Source of the DNA: Sphaerulina vaccinii | Lineage: Eukaryota > Ascomycota > Dothideomycetes > Mycosphaerellales > Mycosphaerellaceae | Length of the DNA stretch: 64,000 nucleotides | Direction: 5' to 3' | Assembly: GCA_022570795.1 (NCBI GenBank) | Contig: JAKUDP010000009.1 | Coordinates: 1,426,001-1,490,000 of the forward strand | Part shown: one piece after another, positions 1 to 13,029 of the stretch | Numbering within the stretch: position 1 is the stretch's first letter | Layout of the letters: every line of letters begins with the position of its first letter | Notes under the pieces: model-generated | What the model was told of the DNA's origin: nothing | Databases searched by the model: none | The model's input: the letters and a program-made list of their open reading frames with translations, nothing else | Position numbers and translations under genes: made by a program

Positions 1-3000
1 AAGGTTTGTATTAGATATATAATCTTAGAATCTATTAGTAGTATAAGTATGCTAGCTTCTCCGAACCTATTAGTAATATATATTCTCTAATCGCATACTA
101 TTACTAATACTTAATCTATTTTATATTGTCGAAGGAAACTAGCTATCTGCCTAAGTAATAGTTCTTTAAGCGCTTGTTAGACTAGCTTCTCTTAGTATAG
201 CTATTTAATTGCTATCGGTAGATCTATATTCTCTATAGCTATAATATCGGCGATCTTATTACTACTAATATCCTTATCTTCTATTAGGTTTATTACTACT
301 ACCTTTAGTATAATATCTAGTCTATTAGGGCTAAGGATTATCTACTATTAGTATAGAACTCTTAGATTATCTAGCAAAGTAGGCAGGTCTTAGAATTATT
401 ATATTAAGCTATTAGGTTTAGTGCTTTATAAGCTAGGTCTATATATAATCTTAAAGTTAAACTACGATAAGAACTTAGCCTAATAGGCTTGTTATCTATT
501 AAGCTACTTAGTAGTTATAAAATACTCTAAGTTCTTATAGTTAGATAGTACTCGGATATAATTATTACTATTAAAGCATTCGAAGTCGCTATCTGCTTCT
601 CCCCCCTCTACTATAAGCTCTAGACGCTATTTTTTAAAAGCTAGAATAATAGCGAGGAGTTCCTTATTATAGATTTCGTAGTTGCACTCTATAGGACTTA
701 TCTTCTTAGATATATATATAACTAGCTTCTACTTCTTAGTAATAGGGTTAAGCTATAAAAGTATAGCTATAGTAATATAGTTAGATATATTAGTTTCTAT
801 AACTATCTACTACCCTATATAGTATATTTCTAATATTAGGTTAGCTACGAAGGCTTGCTTAAGGTCCTTAAAAGCCTTCTCGTATTTAGTAGTTTATATA
901 AACTTAATATAGCCCTTCTTATCTAAGGCTTTGCTATTACTAGCCTTCCTTGTTAGAGCTATTAATAGTACTATAATGCGGCTAAACTTATTAATAAACT
1001 TATAGTAGAAGTTACTAAAGCTAAGGAAGGCCTATACGTCCTTAATATAGGTAGGAGTCTCCTATACTACGATCGTAGCGATTTTCTTAGAATCTATATA
1101 TACCCTATTTTTACTAATAATTATACTAAAGTACTTAGTCTCGTAGACGAAGAACTTATACTTCTTAATATCTAGTTATAATCTAGTATCGAGAAGCTTC
1201 TATATTACTTTCTATATATATTATATATATTCTTTACAAGTATCGCTAAATACTAGGCAATCGTCGAGATATATAGAGTAGAATATATTAAGGAAGTTTT
1301 ATAATATATTATTAATATAGCTCTAGAAGGTGCCTAGTATATTACAAGCTCCGAATAGTATTATAACGTATTCAAACTAACTATAGCGAGTAGTAAATAT
1401 AGTCTTCTATATATTCCTAGCTACTATATAGATATAATTAAATACTATAACAACGTCTAGCTTAGTAAACTATTCCTTACCTAAAATGCGGTTTAGGGTT
1501 TCTTAAACTAATAGAATAGGATATTATAACTTAATTATTAATATATTAAGTCTACGATAGTTAATATAGACGTATAGACTACTATTTGGCTTTTTAATAA
1601 TAAGAACTAGTACTACTATAGAGGAAACTAAGCTGCGAATATTGCCCTTCTTAAGTTGATTATTAATCTACTTTTTAATAACCTTATTCTTATATTAAGA
1701 TATAGGGTAGGGGCGTTTGAAGGGTAGAATAGCACTATCCTTAAGCTTAATTGTATAGTTAATACTAGGTCTATATAGTAGAAGCTTTTCTACTTCTCTC
1801 TAGTCGAATAGGGCTACGAAGTCTTAGAACTCCTTTAGTAGTATATCCTTAACTATATTATAAATAGTTAGGTTCGTTGTACTAGTTATAAACTTCTCGT
1901 AGTCTGCTATAGCTATAGTATATACTCGTACCTAATAAGTATATTTATCGATAACTATAGCTACTAATCTACTATAGTAGGTAAAAGCTTTCCCTACCTT
2001 TATAGTATAAGTAGTTAGCCTATCTAAGAGTATCTATTTCTACTTATTCTAACCGACTATCTATATAGCGTGAATCTTAGTACCTTTCTATTATAATATA
2101 CGTTATAGTATTATAGGGCTAATCTCTATAATATCTAGTATATCTACGTCTATAGCTTTCTCCTTATATATATAAGTATATATAGTTGCTAGAAAGCTCT
2201 ATACTAAAGTATACTTATAGTTAATCTTATATAAGGTAGAGTCTAGTATTATCTTACCTTCTACCTATATAATACTTAATTAATATTAGTCGAACTACCT
2301 ACGACTAAGGACTATATCGTAGTCCGGATCTAGCTTAGTAACGAAAGTATAGAACTATTCGAGGTAGCCTCTAATATTAAAGTTTATTTTTGTAATATAC
2401 TCGATATCTACTAAAGCTTGTTTGCTAGTAGCTAGTCCGAGCCGCCTAGCTTATTCGAGGAGGATAAAAGTAAAGTATTATTTATATTTATATACGAAGG
2501 ATAAATTAATATAATAAGAGTTAGCTCTATAATTAAAGTAAAGTCTAGTATTCTAACTATTAGCTATACTATCTATAATAATATACTCTATAATCTCTAG
2601 TAATATACCTAGTAATTCTACTATTTCTATCTCCTTTTAGATAGTAGTAGAAAGCGCCTTTAGCTTTGTTAATTTATTACAACCTCTACTTATTATACTT
2701 AAATAGAGGTCTTGCTATTTCCCTAACTACTATTATTAGTATTAGAGCTACTATTAGTACTTATAGTATTAGCGCGTAGTAGCATCTAGTACTTCTTAAA
2801 GACACAAGCTAGATTACGACTATAGTAACTATACTCGTAGTAGCGCAGATAGTAACTACTCCGAATAAGTTTAAAGTACTTATTATTAGTAAGTAGCTTT
2901 AGATTCTTAAACTTCTCTAGCAGATCGGAGTATAGAAGTAGGCCGCTATTATTATTATTATTGCCGCCTCTACTATTAGAACCTCTACAACCTCTATACT

Positions 3001-5000
3001 AACCTCTACTACTACCTCGGTTTCCTCTACTACTATAATTATTATTATTATTAGCACGAGCTAGCTTGTTTGTATCGAGCCGAGCGAAGCTATTCTAGAT
3101 ATTATATAGGTAATCTATTAACTCTTTAAGAATATAGTATATAGAGCTATTAATTAGACGATTACTATAGTAGTAGTTAAAAGAGCCTTCGAGTAGCTAC
3201 TTCTCGGACTCGGCTATAAAATAAATATAAGTATAGTACTTCTAGAACTTAGTATAGTAAGTGCTAAATAACTCCTTATCTCCTTACTTAAGTATAGATA
3301 ACTTGTAGAATAAATAGTTAGCTTAGTTATACTAGCTATAGCGCTCGGTTATATACTCTAGTATCTTATCGAGAGACTTAAAAGGGTCGATAGTAGCTTG
3401 CTTATTAATATAGGAGGGGATATATAGGTTAAAAAGTTACTAGACGTCTAGCTTAGTAAGGCTATAAATATAGGTAAGTAATAAGTTAATATTATAGAAA
3501 GTACTACTACTAACCTTATTTTCGATATTGCGTATCTACTTATTAAAGGCTAGCTCTCTATTATTACTAAACTTGTCTAGCGTACAGATATTGCAACTAC
3601 TCTTAATAGTAAGAACCTATCTATTATTATACTAAGTAAAGTTCGACGCGCTAGATTAGGCGCCTAGAGTATTACTATTATTAATATAGCAACTACGTCC
3701 TTGCTAGAGGAGGTCTCTATTAGGACTATAGGCATCTCCTTTATAGTATCTAATATAAAGTAAATATAATAAGCTATTATAGTAGCTGCGAGGTCTAGAT
3801 CGCGAGTATAAGTTATAGCAGCCTCGACCTTTAGAGGAATCTCCTCTACCTCTACCTCCGCCGCTACTACTAGTACTAGTACTAGTACCGTTAGCTAGTA
3901 GGCGGCTGCGCGAGAAGAGGCTTAAGTTATAATAAGAGAGCTACTAGATATACTCCTCGAGTTTCTTATTCTTCTAAGTAATATTTATAATATTATTATA
4001 TAAGATACTAAGCTCGAGTAAGGTTTCTTAACTAGCTTTAGCTTCTTAAGCCTCTAATTAATTAACCTTCTCTTATAGTTTATTAGATAGATTCTTATAG
4101 AAGTTCTTATATTACTTAATACCTTCTATATTCTTTTTTAACTCGGCTATAAAAGCTTTGCTATAGTTGTTAATAATATTGCTAAGCTCTCTATTAATTA
4201 TATCCTATAGTCGCTATACCTTAGTTATAGCTATATATACTTTAGCCATAGCTATATTCTTCTCTATAACTAAAGCGTTCTTTTTAGTACTTAGCGTCTT
4301 TTTCTTAGTACTTAAAGTATCTCTTTTAGACTCGAGTCTATTATACTAAGCGACTATATTCTTATTCTTCTATTAATTAAGTTTGTTAGCTTTCTAAATA
4401 ACTACTAACTAGTTTAGAGCTAGCTTGTAGTTATAGAAGATATTATAAAGTATATTATATATACCTTCTAGTACTACCTTAGTAATATCTCGAAGCTTAA
4501 AGGGAGATAGACTCTTAAAAAGAGCGACTTCTAATATAACTATCTTACTAGCTACGTCGGCAAAGGTAATCTAAGTACGGTCTTTATTAAATAAGTTATT
4601 ATACTTGTAGGTAATATACTCGAGGAGGTTAAGACTATTCTTAAAGTTAGGCTCTTCTTTAATTATTAAGAGCTTATTAGCGATCTCCTACTACTATTAG
4701 TAGAGTGCGTCGGCGTGCTAGTAGAATACGTCGCCTTCTAGTTAGCGACCTTAGGTTTAAGAATCTATATTAGTAGCTCCGAAGAGCGACTTGCAATTAA
4801 AGATAGATATATATAGGTTAAGACTACGAGTACCTAGTAGATCGCTATTAAGTCTCGCTATATTAAAGTAGCTCGACTCGACTAAGAACTAAAGTCTATA
4901 ACTACTATAGTAACTATAACCTTAACTAAGAACTATAATTTTACTATAGGCGCGCTTTTGCTAGAGCTACTTTAAGTTCGTACTTTTGGTATAAGACGCG
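1..5000 (-). mobile_element. Decayed Ty3/gypsy retrotransposon (gag-pol remnant)
   Basis: Read on the minus strand, about 1650-1540 translates to KKPN...YVYINYRRLN, which matches the gypsy reverse transcriptase block normally written KKPNGxLRxCVDYRxLN. About 1283-1240 reads YLDDCLVFSDT, the catalytic YxDD box of the same enzyme. Upstream in the same orientation (about 2770-2880) a tyrosine- and arginine-rich segment could be a degraded zinc knuckle, and 2950-3060 encodes an Arg/Gly-rich stretch typical of a gag C-terminus. Order and orientation fit gag at the right and pol at the left. Stops and TpA substitutions throughout show it is dead. LTRs were not located, and the left end runs off the window. 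Confidence 0.75.
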
Positions 5001-5269
5001 TTCTAAACGCAGCGTTAACTATAACTATAACTAGGAACTATATACTATAAGTAGGATCTATAAAGTATAATATTATAAATAGTAGTATAGTAAATTAGGT
5101 TATAGACAAAGTATCTAAAAAGAGTATAAAAGTGCAAACAAGTAAGTATAAGAAAAGCGCCAAGCGCGCTAGCCGCATCGGGCCTAGCCGCGTATATATA
5201 ATAGTTACAAGTAAATATAGATAGGTAGGTAGGTATCGGGTTATAATAAAGAAAAGGAGATCTATTTTA

Positions 5270-7312
5270 GATAAAAAGAAAGGATCTAAATCTAAAGCCT
5301 ATAGTATAGTTATAAAGTAGATCTTCTAAAAGAGATAAAGGAATAAAGAAGAGGATATATCTAACCTAAAGTATTATAAAGTATTTCTTAGCCTAATTAA
5401 AAAAGAAAGGAATTATATCTAGAAAACCTTAGTAGAGATTAAGAAGGTTATATTTATAGTACTCGGACCTAATATTACTTTAAAATAAGAGGTCCCTATT
5501 CTAAAGTTCTATAAAAAGGTAATATAGAATTCTAAATAGAGCTATATATAGAAAGAAGTAATCTAGAGAGAACTAGTAGCTTTAGATAGCAACTATACCT
5601 AGAAGCTAGTTATACTACTAAAGAATATAAACCTTATAATATCTAGGTAGGTCTTTAATATAAAAAGATTAATTAGTAGAGCTATTAAAAAGTTTAAAGT
5701 AAGACTAGTTACTAGAAGATTCTTCTAGAAGTTTAGAGTAGACTTTAAAAATACCTTTATACTAACTATAAGGTATAATACTTTAAAAGTATTTATAGTA
5801 GTTATTTGCGAGAAGAACTTAGAAATATACTAAGTAGATATAAATAATATATTTATAAAGAGCTCTCTAAAAGAAAATATTTATATAATTCTACTTCTAG
5901 AAGTAGAGGTCCTACTAAACTAGATTCTAAAGATTCTAAGGAGTCTTTATAAACTTAAGTAAGTAGTAAGAGACTAGAATAAACTCTATATCTTAAAGCT
6001 AGAATAGATAGAATTCGATTAATTAGAGATCGACCTATACCTACTTATTTATAGAGAAAGAAAAATTATAGTTCTAACCTATATAGATAATATATCTATT
6101 ATAGTACTAGAACTAAAAGATATTCTCTAGTTTAAGGAATAGCTTAGTAAGGTCTTTAAGATTAAGGATCTAAAAGAGCTAGAAAAGATTCTTAGAATAA
6201 AGATAATAAAAGATAGAGTTATAGAAACTCTAAAGCTTAATTAAGAATACTATATCTAAGAGAACCTTATAAAGCTAAATATAACTAAGAAAAATACCTA
6301 TCTAACTCTCTTACTAATAGATAGTTATAAAAGCTTTACTAAGGCAATTCTATCTAATAAGAGATATACTAAATAGAAGTACTAAAGCTAGATAGGTATA
6401 TAGATATAGCCGATAGTTATAATAAGACTAGATATTACTTTCGCTCTTAGTAGACTAAGCTTATATATAGCTAACCTAATAAGAGAATATATAAATACTC
6501 TAAAGAAACTAGTTAGATACTTTAGGTCGTCCCTAGACCTAGAACTTATATTTAGAAAAGGTAGTAGAAGCTTTATTAGATATTTAGACTCTAACTATAT
6601 AATAAATAAAGTAGATAGAGTTTTAATCCTAGAATCTATCTTCTTCCTCTATAGAGTACTAGTATCTTAGATAAGTAAGAAGTAGAAGTCTATAGTAATA
6701 TTAACTATAGAGGCTAAGTATATAGCTCTAAATATATATACTAAGTAATTTTAATTCCTAGTAGTACTTCTAAAAGAAATAGACTATATAGAGTTAGTAG
6801 AAGAATATTCTTTTTAACTACTTATTAAAGCGAACTCTAATATAGTAAATAAACTTAGACCTATTTAGATTATAGAGGATAACTAAGTATCTCTAACCCT
6901 AGTTAAAGATACTTATACCTATAAGAGATTAAAATATATTAATATAGCCTATAATAATATTAGGAGACTCTAGTAGTAAAAGAAGATAGTAGTAGTATAT
7001 ATTCTAATAAAAGAGATAGTTATAGATAGGTTAACTAAGCCGAAGAATAGTCCCTAATTCTAGGAGTTTATAAAACAACTCTAGCTTATATAAATAGCTT
7101 TTTTATACTTAATAAGTTATCGAGATTTAGAATAGAATATAAGTACTAGAATATAGGGTAGAAGAACTATCTAGCCTAAGTAGGAGTATTAGAAAGTATA
7201 GTCTAGTTAGACTATCTAAGAGATACTCTCTTAGGAATTAGATTATATAATATATATTATATAATAGTAGGTTATATAACTTATCTAATATTCTATATTT
7301 TAGGAGGAGATG
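5270..7312 (+). mobile_element. Decayed Ty1/copia retrotransposon (RT-RNase H remnant)
   Basis: On the plus strand about 6071-6230 reads TYIDNISII followed by KIKDLKELEKILRIK, the copia pattern YVDDIxII...F.MKDLGEL..ILGI. About 6688-6745 reads LTIEAKYIALNIYTK, the RNase H box STAEAEYIALSxATK. The RT fingers region lies at about 5500-5960. A purine run (aggaggaga, about 7302-7311) followed by tg could be the polypurine tract and 3' LTR start. No gag or integrase precedes it because the gypsy remnant begins near 5000, so the copy is 5'-truncated or interrupted. Stop codons and TpA enrichment indicate RIP. Confidence 0.8.
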
Positions 7313-8990
7313 CAACCTATATCTAACTAATATAATTAATATAGTTAGTTTCTATCTAATACTTCTACTTCTATTATATATTAAGACTCTTTCTATATAT
7401 CGAAAGTATATATATTATTATTCTAATTCGATACCTTCTAGTATAGAGATTCTAGGGCACCTATCTACCTTCTATAGTATCCTCGAGATACCTCTTTAAG
7501 ATTAGAGTACTCTTATAGGTATTCTACTAGATAATCTTTTAGAAAGTCTCTTTTCTTCTAACTTACTATAATAAGAAACTATAGTATAGTAGTTCTTTAG
7601 GTTTTCTACTAGATAGATTTCGAGATAATATTCTTATATTTCTAGTATATATTAAGTAGAGTTATTATATTAAATTTCCTATTAACTTTATTTTTCTCTT
7701 TATAGTTCCTTATATAGTAGCCTTCTTTACTATATATATATAATAGGTAAAGCTTTATATTTGCTTCCTTCCTCTTTTAGTAATATCTAATTCTATAGAA
7801 TCTCTATATCTAGAGTTATAGCTTCTAGCCTTAAAGCCCTATCTTCTACTCTAGGTAGGTCTCTAGAATCTAGGCTATATAAACTAATTATACTTTAACT
7901 TCTAGAGTCTCTTATTAATTTCTTTTACTATTTTAATTATTACTTCTAGTATAGTTAGGCTAGAGTTTCGGAATAGTTCGGCCTTAATATTATTTTTAAG
8001 CTCTAGATAGAACTAGAAATAGAATATTTTTAGAACTCTAAAATATAGAGAGCTATAGAGGTAGTTTGTCTAAGTTATTAGATATACTAGTTAGTATATA
8101 CCTCTTTATTAGGTATTCTATATAGATTATCGAGTTTTGTCTCGAACTTATTATAGTTATAGAAGATCTTTCTAGTTTCTATTTTTAGAGTTTCTCTCTT
8201 ACTCTAGTTATAAAGCTAGTTCTTAAAGTATAGTCGAAATCTCTTAGTAGCTCTTCCTCTTAGAAAGAATATAGTATATAAGACCTTACTAGCCTCGCTA
8301 TTAAACTAGTATAGGTTAAAGTAAAGGTATAGCTAAACCTATAGCTAAAATACCTCTAACTTATTCTTAGTTCTATTAAATATCTCTAGTATAGATACCT
8401 TAGGTCCTCTAGTATACTTCTATATACTTATAGAGCTTATAGAGAATATTAATTATTTTCTACTTTCTATAATTAATATATTACTTATATACTCTATAAT
8501 ACCTATTAATAGCTACTATCGTAATAGGCTTTAAGTTGCGTTACTTCTAGATATATATAAAGGGCTCTAGAGTAGTACTTAAAGTTATTAGAACTCGCTT
8601 TATTATTATTAGAGTAATAGAGTATATTTCTTTATAGTAATATTTTCTAGCTTCTAAAAGTAGTAAATCTAAATAGTATATATTAGATACTTCGAATAAG
8701 TTAAGTATAAAGCTCCTATCTATCTACTAAAAAGTATTATCTATATACTTATAGCCTTATATTTTAGAGTTACTATTCTTTAATTATTTTAATTACTTTA
8801 ATTACTTTAATTTTAATTACTCTAATCTCCTTAGTATAAGTAGCTTCTTTATAAGTCTTCTATCTATTTATATATTCTAAGTAAATAGTTATTATTACTC
8901 TATATTAGAACTATAATAATAGGCTATAAAATATACTTCTAGAAGGACTATTTGTAATAGTAGAGCCTGTCCGAGTATCTACTAACCTAA
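7313..8990. repeat. AT-rich sequence, no recognisable family
   Basis: This has the same RIP-like texture as the preceding elements. I see no conserved polymerase, integrase or transposase block on either strand. The first part may be the LTR of the copia element, and the rest may be a further decayed repeat. Confidence 0.5.
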
Positions 8991-9617
8991 GCCAGTGCAG
9001 CGATAGCGATAGCGAGCTTTTCTAAGATTATATAAGCTTATTAGTATTTATAGTATAATATTAATAACTTCTTATTAATAGCGAAGTAGACAGGTGTCGA
9101 TAGCAGTATAGATACTGCTATTACTCTATCGACAACGACAATACCGACCAAATAACCGACAAAGTAGACAGGGCCTAAGCACGTAGGAGGTCGTCTTGGT
9201 AAGGAGTAAGGTATTGTGGCGATGATGATGATGGAAACCGACCGATTACGACGAAACAAAAACAGACACGCGAAACTAACGCGCCAAGAGTGCACTAGTG
9301 CCATTGCGGAAGCTGCTCATCTCGCTCATTTCCAGGACAGCCAAAAACCTACGAGATTGAGCGCCAGTTGGCCTGTCTGGATCTGTTCCTATCGCATCGC
9401 TCCTCCTCTTCAGAAGCGGCGAATATACACGACTACACATGTGGCGCCATAGTAGCGAAGCCAAGCCAATGTCAACGCCTTACAGATCCATAACCAAGCC
9501 AACACAAGAACAAATAATTATCCAGCCATTTACACCTCAAGCCCAGTTTGAGACTCCTACACAAAGTAGATGTATGTGAACAAGCGACATACCCAGCACC
9601 CAGTGAACAACATCACG
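8991..9617. other. Boundary and intergenic region
   Basis: The AT-rich block ends here and ordinary composition begins. A short GAT trinucleotide run lies at about 9221-9232. Short ORFs on both strands show no family features. The last few hundred bases probably form the promoter and 5' leader of the gene starting at 9618. Confidence 0.6.
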
Positions 9618-10340
9618 ATGAACTCCACTCAAGAAACACAGTCTCCTTCGCAGACATACACATACTACCACGCAGGCCCACTCTTCACTCAAGGCGACCT
9701 TCTGGCCAACGTCCTCCTCTCTCGCGCGATTACACGGCTATCCCATAACAAGTTCAATCCCCTACTCCCTCAAGACCTTGAACAGCGTGGAGAGATGGTG
9801 ACACCACACTCCATACGTGACAAGGACATTCGAGCTTTACTCTCCTGCGACCTCGCACTTTTCACTTACGATGGAGCAGAACTCGACTCTGGAACAGTAG
9901 TGGAATTCATGTTTGCGAAATTTGCCGATATTCCCAGTGTGATCTTGCGCAGTGACTTTCGCGGTGGTGGAGATCAGGGAACTCATCCAACCGGTGTTGC
10001 AGAGCCGTGGAATTTGATGAGTAGCTTTTATCCGAGGACGAGGAGTGTGGTTGTTGATGGGATGAAAGAGTATAAGACTGCGTTGCTGCTACAGGCTGAT
10101 GCTGGTGTGGATGTCAGCAGAGTGGCGGGCGAGGCTGTGATTGAGGTTACGGCGCAGAGATGTGTTGAGATGATGGAAGAGGTGCTGAAGCTGCCGGCAA
10201 GAATGCCGAGAGAGCTGAGAGGGAGTGTCTACCAGTGGTTGGGGCTCATGCCTGGTCATTCCGAAAGAAGGGATGAAGAGGATATGAGTCGAATGGGGCA
10301 GCTTCTAAACGTCAAAGAGGCGAAAGGACTGTTCGGATGA
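9618..10340 (+). CDS. Nucleoside 2-deoxyribosyltransferase-like protein
   Basis: Single-exon gene of 240 residues. The first third has the family's N-terminal nucleotide-binding pattern (YHAGPLFTQGD), then LLPQDLEQR and the helix RDKDIRALLSCDLALFTYDG, followed by ELDSGTVVEFMFAKF. That last piece is the region that holds the catalytic glutamate in nucleoside 2-deoxyribosyltransferases and related nucleoside glycosyl hydrolases. Known members transfer or hydrolyse the deoxyribose of nucleosides during salvage; the substrate here cannot be read from sequence. An in-frame ATG also exists at 9570, but the ATG at 9618 has an A at -3 and directly precedes the conserved part. No signal peptide, so probably cytosolic. 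It is the first intact gene beside the AT-rich block. Confidence 0.8.
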   Translation: MNSTQETQSPSQTYTYYHAGPLFTQGDLLANVLLSRAITRLSHNKFNPLLPQDLEQRGEMVTPHSIRDKDIRALLSCDLALFTYDGAELDSGTVVEFMFAKFADIPSVILRSDFRGGGDQGTHPTGVAEPWNLMSSFYPRTRSVVVDGMKEYKTALLLQADAGVDVSRVAGEAVIEVTAQRCVEMMEEVLKLPARMPRELRGSVYQWLGLMPGHSERRDEEDMSRMGQLLNVKEAKGLFG

Positions 10341-10522
10341 GCAGGGTAGGTGATCGGCGACTACCGAATTTCCGATCATTCGCTCACTTATAGCTACGTC
10401 CTCTTTCTTGTAGCATCTTGTCGTGTCTCATTGCCGCATCTTCCAGTGGTATTTCCATACCCCATGCTTTTGCTGTAAACGCTTCAGATGCCCCTCAACG
10501 CCATGTGTGTGTGTGCACACTT

Positions 10523-12350
10523 CTATGGAAGTCTGCGCGGGTCGCTGGGGAATGCAGTCGCCAAACGCACATTTGGCAGGCCCAACCACAGCATGACGAT
10601 ACGCTCAAGACCGATTCCACCTCCAGCGTGTGGTGGGCAGCCTTGTCTGAATGCATCGACGTATGGTGCAATGCCAGGGTGCTTGGGGTCGACAGCATTT
10701 GGGTGCTCCTTCATTCTCTTCTCCAGGAACTCTGCCTTGTGGATACGTTGAGCACCAGACATGATCTCCTGTCCTCTCATGAAGAAGTCGTAGGAGTTTG
10801 AGTAGCCAGCGTTGGGGTCTTTCGGGTCGTAGGCTGCTTGTGTCTCGGTGGTCGGCATCGTGTACCACGGTCGCACAATAAGTGGGTATTTGTCAAGTAC
10901 GTAGAAGTCGGAGCCGTACTTCTCGAGGACGAGAGCACCGAGTCTCTTCTCTTGTGGTGTGCTCAGGTCATCGAAGTCTCCGATCTCTTCTCCTGCATCG
11001 CGCAGCATCTGGATTCCCTCCTTGAATTCGAGTCGCGGGACTTTGCCAGCTTCTGGCAGCTTGAATGGCTCAACGTGGTAGACATTTCGTACGTGCTCGG
11101 TCTCCTTCTTGTAGCGCTCGTTCAGGCCGTTGAAGATGGATAGGAAGAGATTCTCCAGTAATGACACAACTTCGTGGTAGTGCTGGTTGAAGGCCATTTC
11201 CAGATCGAGTCCAACGAATTCAGTAAGATGGCGGTTGGTGTTGCTGTTCTCGGATCTGAAGACGTGTCCGATCATCATGACTTTCTCAAATCGAGCGGCG
11301 ATTAAGCGTTGCTTGTAGAACTGTGGGGACTGTGCGAGGTAGCCCTTCTTTTCGAAATACTTCACCTCAAATACCGACGCGCCACCTTCTGTGGCAGCTC
11401 CGAGCATTTCCGGTACGTCGACATCGAGGAAGCCACGCTCCTCAAGATATTCTCGGAACAGTTTCTTGACACCGGCTCTGATCTTGAGTATTGAGTGATT
11501 GAGGCTCGCAGTCAGATCAAGAGTCCGGTTGTTCAGTCGTGTGTCGATCGAAACGATGGCCTTGCCATCCTCTCGTACCTGAGGAAAGTCAATCCCGGAA
11601 CATGAAAGTCCTTGCAAAGTGACTTCTTACCTCGTTCTCAGCACCCTCGGCTGGAATGCGCCCTTCACAGTCAGCTACCTGCAGTGGCAATTGCTGGTCG
11701 GCCTTGTTGAGCAGGTAGAGCTTCGTGACGTGAACCTCAAGGTTCTGCACTGTAGTGCTCTTGACTGGCTCGAATGGCTTCTGGAGTACTCCGTGCACAA
11801 AGACCTCGCTCAATGTCGGTATGCTGCCAGCGAATTTGACCATCTGCTTGCTGAGCTTTTCACTTCCAGCCACGACAGCTTGAATAGTCTGAGAGGACAC
11901 CAGTCAGCAATTGTATCAACCACCGGCAATATTTCTTAATTCAGCATATCTTACCTGCTCCTGCTGAGCGAATGTGAGAAATGAGAGTTTGGCACTCTGA
12001 TTTCTTGCGTTTAGGACAGTTGCTCGGAAGACCACTTTGGGTGCGTCCTCTGGTGTAAAGTCCCTGCCCTCATACTCGGCCGCAAGATCGATCAATGTCT
12101 CGTACTTGGGTCCTGTTGTCTCCCGCACCATTGGCAGCTCGCCATAGTCCTCCTTTGACACATCGCTGGCCTCGTCGGCCTTCTTTCGCGCAGCTTCTTC
12201 TGCAGCCAATCTGGCCTTTTTTTCTGCCTTCTCCTTCTCCTTTGCCGCCTTCTTGAGAGCAGACTTACTAGGTCCTTTCTCGCCGTCGGCAGCGCCTTCT
12301 GCTGGTGACTCGTTCTCTTTCGGTCGCGCGGGCAGTTCTTGTTCAGACAT
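10523..12350 (-). CDS. DPS1: Aspartyl-tRNA synthetase, cytosolic
   Basis: Class II enzyme that charges tRNA-Asp in the cytosol. My model has three exons, 12350-11955, 11888-11631 and 11578-10523, giving 569 residues, close to the usual fungal length. Both introns (66 and 52 bp) lie between codons. The N-terminus is a lysine/alanine-rich helical extension typical of eukaryotic AspRS that helps bind tRNA, followed by an OB-fold anticodon-binding domain. The catalytic core shows motif 2, FRSENSN...RHLTEF, from about residue 325, and motif 3, GGGIGLERIVM, near the C-terminus. The start is the first ATG of the acidic/basic leader. It reads divergently from the secreted protein gene at 13030. Confidence 0.95.
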
Positions 12351-12360
12351 TTTTGCTGTT

Positions 12361-12418
12361 CTGAGAATGTGTTAGCGTTCAGTCCAGAAGAAGAGATTTG
12401 TTGCTGGTCGAGACTTAC
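12361..12418 (-). other. Probable 5' UTR intron of DPS1
   Basis: On the minus strand gtaagt begins at 12418, gctaac lies close to the 3' end, and the segment ends in ttctcag at 12361, ten bases before the DPS1 ATG. All three splice signals are good, so a short leader intron is likely. Confidence 0.6.
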
Positions 12419-13029
12419 ATACCAATCTATCGGTGTCTGTGTTGTTCGACCGCTTCTGTGACTCTTCTGTGTCTTCTGCCCGACTCACATTTGTAACATT
12501 GGAATTCTGGCGGGGCAGGCGCGTCATCGGCTTCGGCTTCACTTTGATCCGTTCGAGAGAGGCGCGATGAAGACCTCTTGTCGAATTTCTACCTGCTGGG
12601 CTGGGTACTCTTCAACTTGTACACATATTATATAAGATCACGCTGCAATGGGCATCCAGAGGCCATGGGAGTAGGCTGGTGAACCAGCTCGTTGCTGGCT
12701 TCCCAAGCTTAGCCTCGCTGACCGCCGGATACAGAGGCAGATCCACCGTGCCAGGACATCTATTCGCCATTATGGAGTGATCTAGTAAGGACGGTCCTAC
12801 AGCTTGTACGGGAGGAGCATCAAGAGATATGCGCGCCCCGTTTCGCTGAGCCCACGTCGGGAGTAAGGATGCCGGAACGACAAAATGAACGAATCCTTCG
12901 CGTCTTGGACATCTTGAGAATCCCCTGACGCGCCGAACACAAAACTTAGACACGTCCACTGATTTTTCTCACGCGCAGACCATCTGCACTTCGGTTGTCA
13001 AGCTTTCTGAAGTTCCAAAGTCTCTCGCA
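12419..13029. promoter_or_regulatory. Divergent intergenic region DPS1 / secreted protein
   Basis: About 600 bp between two divergently read genes, so it must carry both promoters. The minus-strand ORF 12612-12959 has no family features and I do not call it a gene. No convincing TATA box or known operator was seen. Confidence 0.5.

Larger units (their letters stand above)
1..9000. repeat. AT-rich, RIP-like transposon block
   Basis: The whole stretch is dominated by TpA steps and short A/T words, with CpA and TpG almost absent and stops in every frame. That is the expected product of repeat-induced point mutation (C to T, mainly at CpA) in Pezizomycotina. Two decayed LTR-retrotransposons are recognisable inside it and are listed separately. 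No intact gene is present; the only sizeable open frame (about 4167-4349) is a low-complexity hydrophobic string and is not credible. The AT-rich texture stops at about 8950-9050, where normal codon-bearing DNA begins. Confidence 0.9.

Noticed and set aside
4167..4349. 60-residue hydrophobic ORF in the AT-rich block
   Set aside because: It is a low-complexity Leu/Ile/Ser string made by TpA-rich sequence within the gypsy remnant. No homology or start context.
9041..9464. Overlapping ORFs of 60-90 residues on both strands
   Set aside because: Mutual antisense shadows in promoter DNA with no domain features.
10418..11939. Plus-strand ORFs of about 100 residues
   Set aside because: Shadows of the aspartyl-tRNA synthetase exons on the other strand.
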